Assembly: GCF_900100795.1 (NCBI RefSeq)
Contig: NZ_FNCO01000001.1
Location: 248,001-312,000, forward strand
DNA length: 64,000 nt
Reading direction: 5' to 3'
Origin: Pseudomonas abietaniphila
GTDB taxonomy: Bacteria > Pseudomonadota > Gammaproteobacteria > Pseudomonadales > Pseudomonadaceae
Shown here piece by piece: positions 51,785 through 60,751 of the stretch. A program made the position numbers and the translations under genes. Position 1 is the first letter of the stretch; each line of letters starts with the position of its first letter. Under the pieces are notes generated by a model, which was not told the DNA's origin, ran no database searches, and saw only the letters and a program-made list of their open reading frames with translations.

Positions 51785-53257
51785 TTAGAGGCTGCCGACG
51801 CAGACGTATTTGAGTTCCATGTATTCAGCCAGGCCGTGACGAGAACCTTCCCGCCCCAGGCCTGATTGTTTCCAGCCGCCAAACGGAATCGGCGGCCCTG
51901 TGAAGCGTGCGGTATTGAGGGCGACCATGCCGAACTCCAGCCGGTCCGAGACGCGGGCTGCGCGGCGGGTGTCGTTGGTGTAGACGTAAGCGGCGAGGCC
52001 GTATTCGCTGTTGTTCGCGCGGCGCAGGACTTCGTCTTCGCTGTCGAAGGGCAGAAGGGCGGCGACCGGGCCAAAGGTTTCCTCCACCGCGATGTCCATG
52101 TCGTCGGTAACGTCCGCAAGAACGGTCGGGGTGACGAATGAACTGCCAAGGGCGCTGTTCAAGCCGCCGGCGGTCAGTCGTGCGCCCAGCGCCAGGGCGT
52201 TGCCAATCTGGTCACGGCATTTGTTGGCCACCGACACACGCGTCATCGGCCCGATGTCCACGCCGTCTTCCAGGCCATGGCCAACTTTCAGCTGGCGCGT
52301 CGCTTCACTGAAGGCCGCTACGAAGGGCTCGTACAGCGCCCGTTGAATATAGATGCGATTGGCTGCCAGGCAATCCTGCCCGGAGGTGGCGAACTTCGCG
52401 CCGATGCAACCGGCCACCGCTTCTTCCAGCGAGGCGTCGTCGAAGACGATGAAGGGCGCATGCCCGCCCAATTCCAGCGAAACCTTTTTCAGCGTCTGCG
52501 CCGACTGCTGCAGCAGCAGCCGGCCTATCTGGGTGGAGCCGGTGAAGCTGAATGCGCGCACTTCCGGGCGCTCCATCAGCCGTGCGCTGAGCGTCGGTGC
52601 ATCGCCGGTCACCACTTGGAATACGCCAGCCGGCAGGCCGGCTTCCTCGGCCAGCCTGGCCAGTGCCAGCGCTGAAAGCGGCGTTTCTGGAGCAGGCTTG
52701 ACGATCATGCTGCACCCGGCCGCGAGGGCAGCGGCGGCCTTGCGAGTGATCATGGCGTGGGGAAAATTCCACGGGGTGATCGCCGCCGTGACACCAATAG
52801 GCTGCATCCGCGTACTGAGCTGGCTGCCTGGCAAATGACTGGGGATCGACTCGCCGTAGCTGCGCTCGCCCTCGGCGGCGAACCAGTCCAGAAAGCCGGC
52901 CCCGTATTCGATTTCCCCCAGCGACTCGTTGAGCGGCTTGCCTTGCTCGACGGTCATCAGGATGGCCAGGTCCTGGGCGTGTTCCCGGCACAAAGCTGCC
53001 CAGCGTCGCAGCAATGCACCACGCTGTGCCGGGCGCAAATCCCGCCAGGTCAGGAACGCTTCGCTGGCGGCATCGATGGCGGTGTCCAGCCACTGGACAG
53101 TGCAATGGGCAACGTGAGCGATCACGGCGCCGGTGGCCGGATCGGTCACAGGGAGACGCGACTCACCCTCGACCCATGTTCCATTGATGTAGGCGCGGGT
53201 CTCCAGCAAATCCGGACGGCGCAGTTGCTCAAGCGCGAGTGGGGCAAGGTGGTTCAT
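51785..53257 (-). CDS. NAD(P)-dependent aldehyde dehydrogenase, succinate-semialdehyde type
   Basis: 490 residues from the ATG at 53257 (upstream in-frame starts to 53320 lack a site). AYINGTWVEGESRLPVTDPA at the N terminus, ITPWNFPHAMITRK, catalytic Glu in LELGGHAPFIV, nucleophile Cys in TSGQDCLAANRI and VEETFGPVAALLPF. GabD-like: oxidises a C4 (or similar) semialdehyde from the neighbouring aminotransferase. Preceded by two CGCAG-N5-CTGCG palindromes and then an Lrp/AsnC gene on the same strand. Confidence 0.9.
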   Translation of the reverse strand: MNHLAPLALEQLRRPDLLETRAYINGTWVEGESRLPVTDPATGAVIAHVAHCTVQWLDTAIDAASEAFLTWRDLRPAQRGALLRRWAALCREHAQDLAILMTVEQGKPLNESLGEIEYGAGFLDWFAAEGERSYGESIPSHLPGSQLSTRMQPIGVTAAITPWNFPHAMITRKAAAALAAGCSMIVKPAPETPLSALALARLAEEAGLPAGVFQVVTGDAPTLSARLMERPEVRAFSFTGSTQIGRLLLQQSAQTLKKVSLELGGHAPFIVFDDASLEEAVAGCIGAKFATSGQDCLAANRIYIQRALYEPFVAAFSEATRQLKVGHGLEDGVDIGPMTRVSVANKCRDQIGNALALGARLTAGGLNSALGSSFVTPTVLADVTDDMDIAVEETFGPVAALLPFDSEDEVLRRANNSEYGLAAYVYTNDTRRAARVSDRLEFGMVALNTARFTGPPIPFGGWKQSGLGREGSRHGLAEYMELKYVCVGSL

Positions 53258-53343
53258 GTGCAGAGTCTCATCGTCGATGACGGGCTGATGACTCATTTTA
53301 CGGACGGGCCCTAGGGGCAAAGCTGCGTAACGGCAGTCGATAG

Positions 53344-53388
53344 CGCAGCAATACTGCGAATAACGGAAAACCGCGCAGCTTTACTGCG
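53344..53388. promoter_or_regulatory. Paired operators CGCAG-N5-CTGCG for the Lrp-type regulator
   Basis: CGCAG-CAATA-CTGCG at 53344-53358 and CGCAG-CTTTA-CTGCG at 53374-53388, 30 bases apart (three helical turns), about 90 bases before the aldehyde dehydrogenase gene. Repeated phased palindromes of about 15 bases are typical of Lrp/AsnC binding. A related CTGC-N6-GCAG lies at 53323-53336. Confidence 0.65.
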
Positions 53389-53437
53389 GCTCCGGGGTCA
53401 AATCCGTTTCTGCAGGGAAGTCAGGATGGGCGGAGCG

Positions 53438-53923
53438 CTATTTGACTTCAACGGCGCCCGGTATCGGGATGCTGAAACCTGCCTTGACCCGGTCCATGAC
53501 CACCATGGTCTTGAAGCCCTTGATGTTCGGGTTGTTGTAGAAGAACTGCCGGGTGAATTGCTCGTACTCCTCCATGTTGCGTGTCGTCACGACCAACACG
53601 AAGTCGGCATCACCGGTGACGTAGTAGCCGCTCATGATTTCCGGGGTCGTGCGGATCGAATGTTTGAAGGTGTCGATGATGTCGGCCCGCTCGCGCTCCA
53701 GCGAGACCATCACCAGCATCATCACGTCGCGCCCGACGGCTTTGGGCGACACCACGGCAATGTCGGCCTCGATGATCCCCGAACTGCGAAGCCGCTTGAG
53801 ACGGCGCTGAATGCCGGTGCTGGACAGGCCGACCAGCTCGCCCAGTTCTTCGCTGGACACGCGGTTGTTGCGTTGCAATTCGGCAAGCAGCCTTGCATCG
53901 ATTCTGTCCAGTTCCACGGTCAT
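53438..53923 (-). CDS. Lrp/AsnC-family regulator
   Basis: 161 residues. N-terminal HTH (about 5-55: IDARLLAELQRNNRVSSEEL, VGLSSTGIQRRLKRLRSSG) and a RAM/AsnC ligand domain (about 70-150: MLVMVSLERERADIIDTF, YYVTGDADFVLVV). It senses amino acids and binds phased sites. Encoded directly upstream of the dehydrogenase/aminotransferase pair, with paired palindromes between them, and divergent from the ABC importer. It probably activates the minus-strand operon in response to the amino compound. Confidence 0.93.
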   Translation of the reverse strand: MTVELDRIDARLLAELQRNNRVSSEELGELVGLSSTGIQRRLKRLRSSGIIEADIAVVSPKAVGRDVMMLVMVSLERERADIIDTFKHSIRTTPEIMSGYYVTGDADFVLVVTTRNMEEYEQFTRQFFYNNPNIKGFKTMVVMDRVKAGFSIPIPGAVEVK

Positions 53924-53993
53924 GATCCCCTGAGGCGGCTTGAGTTCGCCCTAGAGTAGCCGATGGTTCCCAGCGTGCAGAAGTCCATTGTGA

Positions 53994-54034
53994 ATAACAT
54001 TTGGTTATGCACGGCAATATTTATCGCATTTGAC
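53994..54034. promoter_or_regulatory. LysR box, copy A (ABC importer promoter)
   Basis: ATAACATTTGGTTAT (53994-54008, T-N11-A palindrome), then GCACG, 12 bases, and GCATTTGAC (54026-54034). The same elements with identical spacing are found at 60640-60680 next to the LysR gene. Confidence 0.65.
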
Positions 54035-54102
54035 AGTATGGTCGCCACGTTCCAGATTGAGGGCACGCCCACCCGCCGATCCGCTTGAACTGGAGCATCG
54101 AT

Positions 54103-54879
54103 TTGAACACGCAGACATCACCCGTTGTGCTCAGAGTCGATGCGCTGCACAAGCAATTTGGCGATACCGCGGTGCTCAAAGGTATTGATCTGAAGGTCCG
54201 TCAGGGAGAGGTGATCTCGCTGATAGGCTCCTCGGGGTCGGGCAAAAGCACGTTTCTGCGCTGCCTGAATTTTCTCGAAATGCCGACCTCCGGCGCCATC
54301 GAAGTCAACGGCCGTGATCTGCACATCGAAACCCGCAGCGACGGCAGTGTGCACTTGAGCAATCCTCGCCTGGTGGATGCGTTTCGTGCCGAACTGGGCA
54401 TGGTCTTTCAAAGCTTCAACCTGTGGCCGCACCGCACGGTGCTTGAGAACGTCACCGAGGCGTTGGTCTGGGTGAAGAAGTTGCGACGTGACGAGGCTCG
54501 GGAGAGGGCGCTCGACGTGCTGACCCGGGTTGGCATGGCCGAGAAGTGTTCAGCCTATCCGTCGGCGCTGTCGGGAGGACAGCAGCAACGTGTCGCCATC
54601 GCACGGGTGTTGGCGATGAAGCCCGGCATCATGTTGTTCGACGAGCCCACCTCCGCGCTTGACCCTGAACTGGTGGGTGAAGTGTTGCGGGTCATCCGCC
54701 AGCTCGCGGATGAGGGCAATACGATTTTGCTGGTGACCCACGAGATGCGTTTTGCACGGGAAGTCTCCAGCCGCATCATCTTCCTGCACCAAGGGGGCAT
54801 CGAGGACGACGGCACCCCGGAAGAGGTCTTCAATAACTCCAAGTCCGAACGCGTCAGGAAATTCCTTGCGCAACATTGA
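54103..54879 (+). CDS. ABC transporter ATPase, polar amino acid/opine type
   Basis: 258 residues from a TTG at 54103 with GGAG seven bases upstream (another TTG at 54085 lacks a site). Walker A GSSGSGKSTF, Q-loop VFQSFNLWPHRTV, signature LSGGQQQRVAIARVL, Walker B IMLFDEPTSALDPEL and the H-loop His in VTHEMRFARE. HisP/GlnQ/OccP-like. First gene of a four-gene importer operon preceded by a LysR box. Confidence 0.94.
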   Translation: MNTQTSPVVLRVDALHKQFGDTAVLKGIDLKVRQGEVISLIGSSGSGKSTFLRCLNFLEMPTSGAIEVNGRDLHIETRSDGSVHLSNPRLVDAFRAELGMVFQSFNLWPHRTVLENVTEALVWVKKLRRDEARERALDVLTRVGMAEKCSAYPSALSGGQQQRVAIARVLAMKPGIMLFDEPTSALDPELVGEVLRVIRQLADEGNTILLVTHEMRFAREVSSRIIFLHQGGIEDDGTPEEVFNNSKSERVRKFLAQH

Positions 54880-54917
54880 ATCACTGCCGTCACTGAACTG
54901 ACCTTAGGTATCTCTCG

Positions 54918-55727
54918 ATGAAGAAGACATTGCTCGCGTTCGTTTGTGGCTCTGCGTTGATCACCATGACCTCGGTCGTCAACGCGGCGGAAGATACATT
55001 GACGGTAGGCACCGAGGGCGATGCCCCGCCTTACAGCATGGCTGACGTCAACGGGAATGTGACCGGCTACGACGCCGACATTGCCAATGCGGTGTGCAGT
55101 GAAATGAAAGTCAAATGCCGCTTCGTGGTCCAGTCGTTCAGCACGCTCATTCCCTCGCTGAGCACGGATCGATTCGATGTCATCGTGTCGGGCCTGGGCA
55201 TTACCGAAGCGCGCAAGAAGCAGATCGATTACTCCATACCGTACGGCGGTGTGCCGCAGTATTACGTGATCGCCAAGGATTCGCCGATTGCCGCGCTGGG
55301 CTCGATCTCTGAAATCGAGAAGCAGCTCGACGGCAAAACGGTGGGTGTGGTCAACGGCACCACCTACGCCAAATACGTGCAGAAGCATCTGCCCAAGTCC
55401 GAGGTGAAGACCTACGACGCGACGACCCAGATGCTGGCCGATCTTGAGGCCGGACGCATTGATTCCGCTTACAGCGATTCGCCCACCTGGACGGATTTCT
55501 TCAAGACGCCGGGCGGTGCGAAGTTCACCCGCGTGAAGGTCGCCGTGCGACAAGCCGATGACCCGACCGTGCTGGGCTACGGCATGGGCGTCGGGATCCG
55601 TAAAGGCAACACCGCGTTGCAGGCGAAGGTCGACACGGCCCTCTGTGCACTGTCGAAAAAAGGCGAACTCTCGGCGATCAGCCAGAAGTGGTTCGACGAA
55701 GACTACGCCATCGCCTGCAAGCAGTAG
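54918..55727 (+). CDS. Periplasmic amino acid-binding protein (SBP family 3)
   Basis: 269 residues. Signal peptide (KKTLLAFVCGSALITMTSVV..NAAED). Binding-fold landmarks: GTEGDAPPYSMADVNGNVTG, GYDADIANAVCSEM, DVIVSGLGITEARKKQIDYS, and the ligand-binding hinge GKTVGVVNGTTY. Closest to the lysine-arginine-ornithine/octopine/nopaline group. Delivers the substrate to the two permeases encoded downstream. AGGTA upstream of the ATG. Confidence 0.93.
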   Translation: MKKTLLAFVCGSALITMTSVVNAAEDTLTVGTEGDAPPYSMADVNGNVTGYDADIANAVCSEMKVKCRFVVQSFSTLIPSLSTDRFDVIVSGLGITEARKKQIDYSIPYGGVPQYYVIAKDSPIAALGSISEIEKQLDGKTVGVVNGTTYAKYVQKHLPKSEVKTYDATTQMLADLEAGRIDSAYSDSPTWTDFFKTPGGAKFTRVKVAVRQADDPTVLGYGMGVGIRKGNTALQAKVDTALCALSKKGELSAISQKWFDEDYAIACKQ

Positions 55728-55802
55728 AACGGCCACCGTGGCTCTTGCCAGCGTGTGGGGCAAGAGCAGCGTTCATGCAGTATTGAATGAGTCGGGTGGT
55801 TG

Positions 55803-56516
55803 ATGACTGACGTATGGCGGTTTTTATTCGAGCAGGGCTGGGCGGTTTCCCTGCTCAAAGGCAGTGCCGTGACCTTGGGATTGGCTTTGCTGGGCATGTG
55901 CGTCGGCTTGATCGTCGCGCTGCCACTGGCGATCGTGCGCTGGCGCGAGGTCTATGCGCTGGGCCGCTTGGTCGAGGCCTACACCATGCTGGTACGCAGC
56001 ATTCCGGGGCTGCTGATCATCTACCTGATTTTCTTCGGCTCAGTGCAGGTCGTCGACAAGATCGGTGCGTTCTTCGGGTTTCAGTCGGCGTTGCGCAGCG
56101 CCTATCCGTTTCTGATGGGGGTGTTGGCCATCAGCATCATTTCCAGTGCCTATTCGGTGGAAGTGCTGCGTGGCGCACTGCAGGCGATTCCGGAGGGGCT
56201 GATCGAGGCGTCGAAATCACTGGCGATGCCGCGCAGGGCCATTTACCTGCGAGTGGTCTTGCCGCTTATGTTGCGCGGTGCGTTGTCGGGCCTCAACAAC
56301 GTCTGGCAGATGACGATCAAGGACACCTCACTGGTGTCGGTTGTCGGCCTGGGCGAGTTGATGCGAACGGCGGCGCTGGCGGCGGGCATCTCCCGTAGCC
56401 CGCTGGTTTTCTACCTCATTGCCGGCCTGGTGTTTCTGTTGATCACCTGGCTCAGCCAGCGACTGTTTCGGGTGTGTGAAGTGCGCCTGAATCGCGGATT
56501 CAGAGGGGCACACTGA
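55803..56516 (+). CDS. ABC importer permease 1 (HisQ/OccQ-like)
   Basis: 237 residues from ATG 55803 (a TTG immediately upstream also fits). Five to six helices; the EAA loop reads EASKSLAMPRRAIYLRVVLP followed by GALSGLNNVWQ, contacting the ATPase. The stop overlaps the next start (TGATGG). Part of the polar amino acid importer. Confidence 0.92.
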   Translation: MTDVWRFLFEQGWAVSLLKGSAVTLGLALLGMCVGLIVALPLAIVRWREVYALGRLVEAYTMLVRSIPGLLIIYLIFFGSVQVVDKIGAFFGFQSALRSAYPFLMGVLAISIISSAYSVEVLRGALQAIPEGLIEASKSLAMPRRAIYLRVVLPLMLRGALSGLNNVWQMTIKDTSLVSVVGLGELMRTAALAAGISRSPLVFYLIAGLVFLLITWLSQRLFRVCEVRLNRGFRGAH

Positions 56517-57220
56517 TGGACATGGAGTTGCTGCAGGAAGCCATTCCGTTTCTGCTCAAAGGGGCACAGGTGACCTTGCTCATCGGGTTCTTCGGCGTGG
56601 TGGTGGGGCTGCCGTTGGGGGTTCTGCTGGCGCTGCTGCGGTTGTCCGGCAGGCGGTGGGTCGTGGCCGGTTGCTCGGCGTTCAGCGCGTTCTTTCGGGG
56701 TACGCCGCTGTTGGTGCAGCTGTTCATTCTTTACTACGGGTTGGGGCAGCTGGAGTTCGTGCGGCACAACCCGGTCCTCTGGTGGGTGGTGGGCAGCAGT
56801 CTGAACTGCGCGATTCTGACCGTGGTGCTCAATACCGTGGCCTACACCTCCGAAATTTTTCGGGGAGCGTTCCAGTCGATACCCCACGGCCTGGTAGAGG
56901 CCGCGCAAGCCTGCGGCATGTCGAAGTGGATCACGCTGCTTCGGGTTCGCTTTCCGCTTGCGCTGCGCCAGGCTTTGCCGGCGTATGGCAACGAGATCGC
57001 GATTGTCGTGAAGGAGTCGAGCCTGGCGTCGACCATCACGGTGCTCGAGATCACCGGATACGCCAAACGGTTGATGAGCGAAACCTTCGCCATCATCGAG
57101 ATTTTTGTGATCGCCTCGGTGTTTTACCTGGTGATCAATCTGCTGGCGATGCTGCTCGTGCGCCAGTTCGAGAAGTACTTGTCGGGAGGCGTCAAGGCCA
57201 CCCGCAACATTCGGATCTGA
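56516..57220 (+). CDS. ABC importer permease 2 (HisM/OccM-like)
   Basis: 234 residues; the N terminus LQEAIPFLLKGAQVTLLIGF, RGTPLLVQLFILYYGLGQ and the EAA loop EAAQACGMSKWITLLRVRFP are typical of the second permease of the His/Gln/opine importers. Start ATG overlaps the preceding stop. Followed after 66 bases by the FAD oxidase gene, so the importer and oxidase are probably one transcript. Confidence 0.93.
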   Translation: MDMELLQEAIPFLLKGAQVTLLIGFFGVVVGLPLGVLLALLRLSGRRWVVAGCSAFSAFFRGTPLLVQLFILYYGLGQLEFVRHNPVLWWVVGSSLNCAILTVVLNTVAYTSEIFRGAFQSIPHGLVEAAQACGMSKWITLLRVRFPLALRQALPAYGNEIAIVVKESSLASTITVLEITGYAKRLMSETFAIIEIFVIASVFYLVINLLAMLLVRQFEKYLSGGVKATRNIRI

Positions 57221-57286
57221 TTCCCGCGTCCGCGGGATGTCATTAGTGCGCGCGACGCCTGTCGCGCTCTGCTCAAGGGTCGTTTC

Positions 57287-58387
57287 ATGAAACACATCAT
57301 CGTCGTCGGCGCTGGCGCCGTCGGGCTTTCCTGCGCGCGTGCCGCACTGAAACGCGGTCATCGAGTCACCGTTCTGGAGCAGGGTCCGTTACCCAATCCC
57401 CAGTCGGCGTCCTATGACCAGCACCGGATGATCCGTTACCAATACGGTGACGCTGAAGGCTATACGCGGATGGTTGGCGAGGCTTTTGGCGCCTGGGACC
57501 GACTCTGGCAGGACATTGGCGAGCGTCACTTTGTGCCCACAGGCACCTTCGGCGTGTCCCTTGAGGCGAACGACGAAATCCAGCTGACCGTGCCGACGTT
57601 CAAGCGCCTGGGGATATCCCACGAATTGATGGACGGTGCCGCGGCGGAGCGGCTGTGTCCGCAACTCACGCTTCCGGCATCGGCTCAGGGCCTGTATCAG
57701 GCCGACGGTGGCGTGCTGTTCGCCGACCGCATCGTCGACAGCCTGCTGGCCTGGGTGCGAGGGCAGGGCGGGGAACTTCGTTCGCAGAGCAAAGTGGCTC
57801 ACATCGACACCTTCAGCAGTCGCGTGACCCTCGATAACGGCGACGTGCTCCAGGGCGATGCGGTGGTGGTCGCGGCGGGGGCCTGGCTTCCGGGCTTGAT
57901 GCCGCAACTCGACGATCTGCCGATCTGGCGCCAGGCGGTGTGCTATGTCGATGCACCGCAGCAGTACCTGGCGGATTGGGCCAACGGTCCCTGCCTCACC
58001 GACCTTGGCATTGGCGACAACTACGCCTTGGCACCTGCGGGCGGGACCGGCCTCAAATTCGGCTCCGGATTGCACCGCCGCGCCGGTACGCCAGCGCTCA
58101 CAGGGTTCAAGGCCGATGTCCAGGAAGGCTACGAGGTCATCGCCCACTTTGCCCCTTACCTGCGCGATGCATCGGAGTACCGACCGGTTCGCATGGCCGT
58201 CGGTTATTACGTCAAGGACGCGTCGAGCAAATTCCGTGTGCAGCAGGATGGCCAGGCCGTGGTCGTCACCAATTGCGACGGTCAGATGTTCAAGTTTTCC
58301 ACGTTGATGGGCGAGCGGGTGCTTGCGTGCATCGACGGGGAGTTGGCCGCTGACGAGCTTACGCGCTGGGCGGCGGGCGAGCGGTAA
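57287..58387 (+). CDS. FAD-dependent amine oxidase (monomeric sarcosine oxidase-like DAO)
   Basis: 366 residues. Rossmann FAD motif IIVVGAGAVGLSCARAALKR at the N terminus, HRMIRYQYGDAEGYTRM near residue 44 (as in MSOX/NikD-like oxidases), and a late DGQMFKFSTLMG segment for flavin binding. Oxidises a secondary or primary amine of an amino acid to an imine. AAGGG precedes the ATG. It follows the importer genes and precedes a cupin and a hydroxypyruvate-reductase-like gene. Confidence 0.88.
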   Translation: MKHIIVVGAGAVGLSCARAALKRGHRVTVLEQGPLPNPQSASYDQHRMIRYQYGDAEGYTRMVGEAFGAWDRLWQDIGERHFVPTGTFGVSLEANDEIQLTVPTFKRLGISHELMDGAAAERLCPQLTLPASAQGLYQADGGVLFADRIVDSLLAWVRGQGGELRSQSKVAHIDTFSSRVTLDNGDVLQGDAVVVAAGAWLPGLMPQLDDLPIWRQAVCYVDAPQQYLADWANGPCLTDLGIGDNYALAPAGGTGLKFGSGLHRRAGTPALTGFKADVQEGYEVIAHFAPYLRDASEYRPVRMAVGYYVKDASSKFRVQQDGQAVVVTNCDGQMFKFSTLMGERVLACIDGELAADELTRWAAGER

Positions 58388-58437
58388 TCCATTTATCAAT
58401 ACCTATTCAACAGCACTCAACGAACAGGACACAGAAC

Positions 58438-58791
58438 ATGAGCTATTTGACCCATTTCGATTTTTCCAACCTTGGCGCCGGCCGCAAAGGCGAGCCACTG
58501 CCAGGCCGTCTGGTGGAGGGCGACCCGCAGTTCACCACCTGGGACATTGCAAAAAGTGCTGACGGTCGCGTCACGGCGGGCGTCTGGGAAGTCACTCCCG
58601 GCGCGTACTGGTCGATCAAGGGCGAGAGCTGGGAGTTCTGCTCCATCCTCTCCGGCGTGTCGGAATTGGTGGAAGAGGGCCAACCGGTCAAGCGCATTCA
58701 GGCGGGGGATAATTTCATCATGCAACCTGGCTTCAAAGGCATCTGGCGCGTGATCGAAACCACCCGCAAAGTCTGGGTTCAGCTGGACTGA
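58438..58791 (+). CDS. Cupin protein, DUF861 (Cupin_3) family
   Basis: 117 residues, a single beta-barrel cupin: VTPGAYWSIKGESWEFCSIL, then GDNFIMQPGFKGIWRV. These small proteins resemble ureidoglycine-aminohydrolase-like and ethanolamine-utilisation cupins and often sit next to aminotransferases or amine oxidases. Catalytic role unproven; it may handle an unstable imine or amine intermediate. AGGACAC precedes the ATG. Confidence 0.88.
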   Translation: MSYLTHFDFSNLGAGRKGEPLPGRLVEGDPQFTTWDIAKSADGRVTAGVWEVTPGAYWSIKGESWEFCSILSGVSELVEEGQPVKRIQAGDNFIMQPGFKGIWRVIETTRKVWVQLD

Positions 58792-58796
58792 CGGCC

Positions 58797-59723
58797 ATGA
58801 GTCTGGTCTACAAGGCTGACCCTGAACGCGGGGAGGAATGGCGTGCGCTGTTCCGGCAGTTGGCGCCGCAGATGCCGTTTTACATCTGGCCGCAAACCGG
58901 GCCGGTGGAAGACGTGCGTTACCTGGTGGTGTGGCAACCACCTGACCGGTTGGCCGAGCGGTTTCCCCATCTGGACGTCCTGTTTTCAGTGGGCGCGGGT
59001 GTCGACCAACTGGCCGGGGCTGATATTCCTGCGCACCTGCCCGTGGTGAGAATGACTGAGCCGGGGATTGCTCAGGACATGGCCGAGTACGTCACGTTGG
59101 CGGTGCTTGCACTGCACCGTGACTGGCCGCAGTACCTGGCGCAGCAACGGCAGGCGGTCTGGCGGGAGGTGCGCAATGTGCCCGCCGCCAGGCGCCGTGT
59201 CGGTGTGCTTGGCCTGGGGCGGTTGGCCCGGCAGGCGTTGCGGCAATTGCAGCCGTTTGGTTTCCCCCTCGCGGGCTGGAGCCGTTCGGGGGGAGAGATT
59301 GAGGGCGTGGAGGTGTTTGCCGGTGATGCGCAGTTGCCGGAATTCCTGGCGCGCACCGACATTCTGGTGTGCCTGTTGCCCTTGACCGATCAGACACAGG
59401 GTGTGCTCGATCGGCGCTTGTTCTCGCAACTGCCCCAGGGCGCTGCGCTGGTGAACGTCGGGCGTGGGGGCCATTTGGTCAATGCCGATTTGCTGGCCGC
59501 GCTGGACGAGGGGCGCCTGCGCGCCGCCGTGCTGGACGTGTGCGACCCGGAGCCATTGCCGCCAGATCACCCTTTCTGGCATGACGCTCGCATTTTGCTG
59601 ACCCCGCACGTTGCCAGCATGACGCGCCCCGAGACCGCCGTGACGACGGTGCTCGAGGTGATCGCCCAGCACCGGGCCGGTTTGCCGTTGGCGGGCGCCA
59701 TCGACCGAAGCAAGGGTTATTGA
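58797..59723 (+). CDS. D-isomer 2-hydroxyacid dehydrogenase, glyoxylate/hydroxypyruvate reductase A-like
   Basis: 308 residues, as for GhrA. NAD(P)-binding GVLGLGRLARQALRQL, NVGRGGHLVNADLLAALDEG (catalytic Arg), CDPEPLPPDHPFWHD (Glu) and LTPHVASMT (His). It would reduce a 2-oxo acid, probably glyoxylate, hydroxypyruvate or a product of amine oxidation. Starts five bases after the cupin stop and ends overlapping the convergent LysR gene by seven bases. Confidence 0.92.
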   Translation: MSLVYKADPERGEEWRALFRQLAPQMPFYIWPQTGPVEDVRYLVVWQPPDRLAERFPHLDVLFSVGAGVDQLAGADIPAHLPVVRMTEPGIAQDMAEYVTLAVLALHRDWPQYLAQQRQAVWREVRNVPAARRRVGVLGLGRLARQALRQLQPFGFPLAGWSRSGGEIEGVEVFAGDAQLPEFLARTDILVCLLPLTDQTQGVLDRRLFSQLPQGAALVNVGRGGHLVNADLLAALDEGRLRAAVLDVCDPEPLPPDHPFWHDARILLTPHVASMTRPETAVTTVLEVIAQHRAGLPLAGAIDRSKGY

Positions 59724-60628
59724 GGGGGGGAAAGGTCAAGGCCGGTTTGAGCGATCAGATCGTTGTGCCAGTCCATGAACTGTTTGCGGAACAGATCGAC
59801 GATTGCCGAGCGGTTGCGCCCCGACTGGCGAAGCTCGGCAAAGCTGGCATCAATGAACACGCCGAACGGCCGGATGGTGATGCCCTTGTCGAGGAAGTCG
59901 AGCGTGGCGGTGGGGTCAAGGATGGTGATCCCGGCGCCTGCTGCGACCATGATCAACGCCGTGTGGGACAGCAACGCCTCCAGCGTCACGGTGCGCGGCA
60001 CGCCAGCCAGCGCCACCTCCACGCGCATGGCGAACAGGCTGCCAGGTTCGAGTGCGATCATCTTTTGCCCGGCCAGATCGGAAGGGTAGATCACTGCTTT
60101 CTGCGCCAATGGATGCCCATCCGGCAGGGCGACCACCGCTGCGATAGGTTGCATCGCCACATCGAAACCGGAACGGTCGATCGGACCGTCCGCATACCCC
60201 AGATCGGCTTGTCCGGACGCCACGGTTTCAATCACCTGCGGGGAGCCGAGACCGGTGACGGCCACGTAAAGATTGGGCTTGTCGAGCACGAATTGCGCCA
60301 CGAAACGCGGCAGGATTCCGCTCGCCAGCGCCGGCATGGCCGAGATCCGCAGTGAGCCGGCGGAGTGACGACTGATGTCGGCGGCCACTTGCGTCAATCG
60401 ATCCAGTCCGACGAAGGAGCGTGTGACTTCCTTGATCAGGGTGAAGGCCGCCTGGGTGGGAATGATCTGGTTACCGTGGCGCTCGAACAGCAGCAAACGC
60501 GTGGCGGCTTCAAAATCCCGGATCAACCGGCTGACAGCGGGTTGTGTGACGGACATGAGTTCCGCAGCAGCGGTCATGCTTCCCGTGGTCATGACCGCTC
60601 GAAAGGCTTCGACCTGCCTGAAGTTCAT
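59717..60628 (-). CDS. LysR-family regulator (OccR/NocR-like position)
   Basis: 303 residues from the ATG at 60628 (GGAG upstream; frame open to 60658). HTH: FRQVEAFRAVMTTGSMTAAA, TQPAVSRLIRDFE. The MTTGSMTAAAEL N terminus is shared with OccR/NocR/LysR-type amino acid regulators. Divergent from the FAD dehydrogenase operon. The LysR box at 60640 lies 12 bases from its start and recurs before the ABC importer, so this gene probably controls both operons. Confidence 0.92.
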   Translation of the reverse strand: MNFRQVEAFRAVMTTGSMTAAAELMSVTQPAVSRLIRDFEAATRLLLFERHGNQIIPTQAAFTLIKEVTRSFVGLDRLTQVAADISRHSAGSLRISAMPALASGILPRFVAQFVLDKPNLYVAVTGLGSPQVIETVASGQADLGYADGPIDRSGFDVAMQPIAAVVALPDGHPLAQKAVIYPSDLAGQKMIALEPGSLFAMRVEVALAGVPRTVTLEALLSHTALIMVAAGAGITILDPTATLDFLDKGITIRPFGVFIDASFAELRQSGRNRSAIVDLFRKQFMDWHNDLIAQTGLDLSPPQ

Positions 60629-60639
60629 TGAGCGGCTCC

Positions 60640-60680
60640 ATAATATTGGCTTATGCACGAGGCGTTTTTAGGCATTTGAC
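60640..60680. promoter_or_regulatory. LysR box, copy B (LysR / FAD dehydrogenase promoter)
   Basis: ATAATATTGGCTTAT (60640-60654), then GCACG, 12 bases, and GCATTTGAC (60672-60680); identical layout to 53994-54034. Lies in the divergent promoter region, as expected for autoregulation plus activation. Confidence 0.65.
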
Positions 60681-60751
60681 CTCATGCTCGTCGAATCGCA
60701 CATTAACCGCAACCCGCACGTTCGGTGCAGTGATTTAAAGCAGGAAGCGGT

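Noticed and set aside
54555..55763. Minus-strand frame of 402 codons opposite the ABC ATPase and binding protein genes
   Set aside because: Spans parts of two well-defined plus-strand genes; no recognisable motif.
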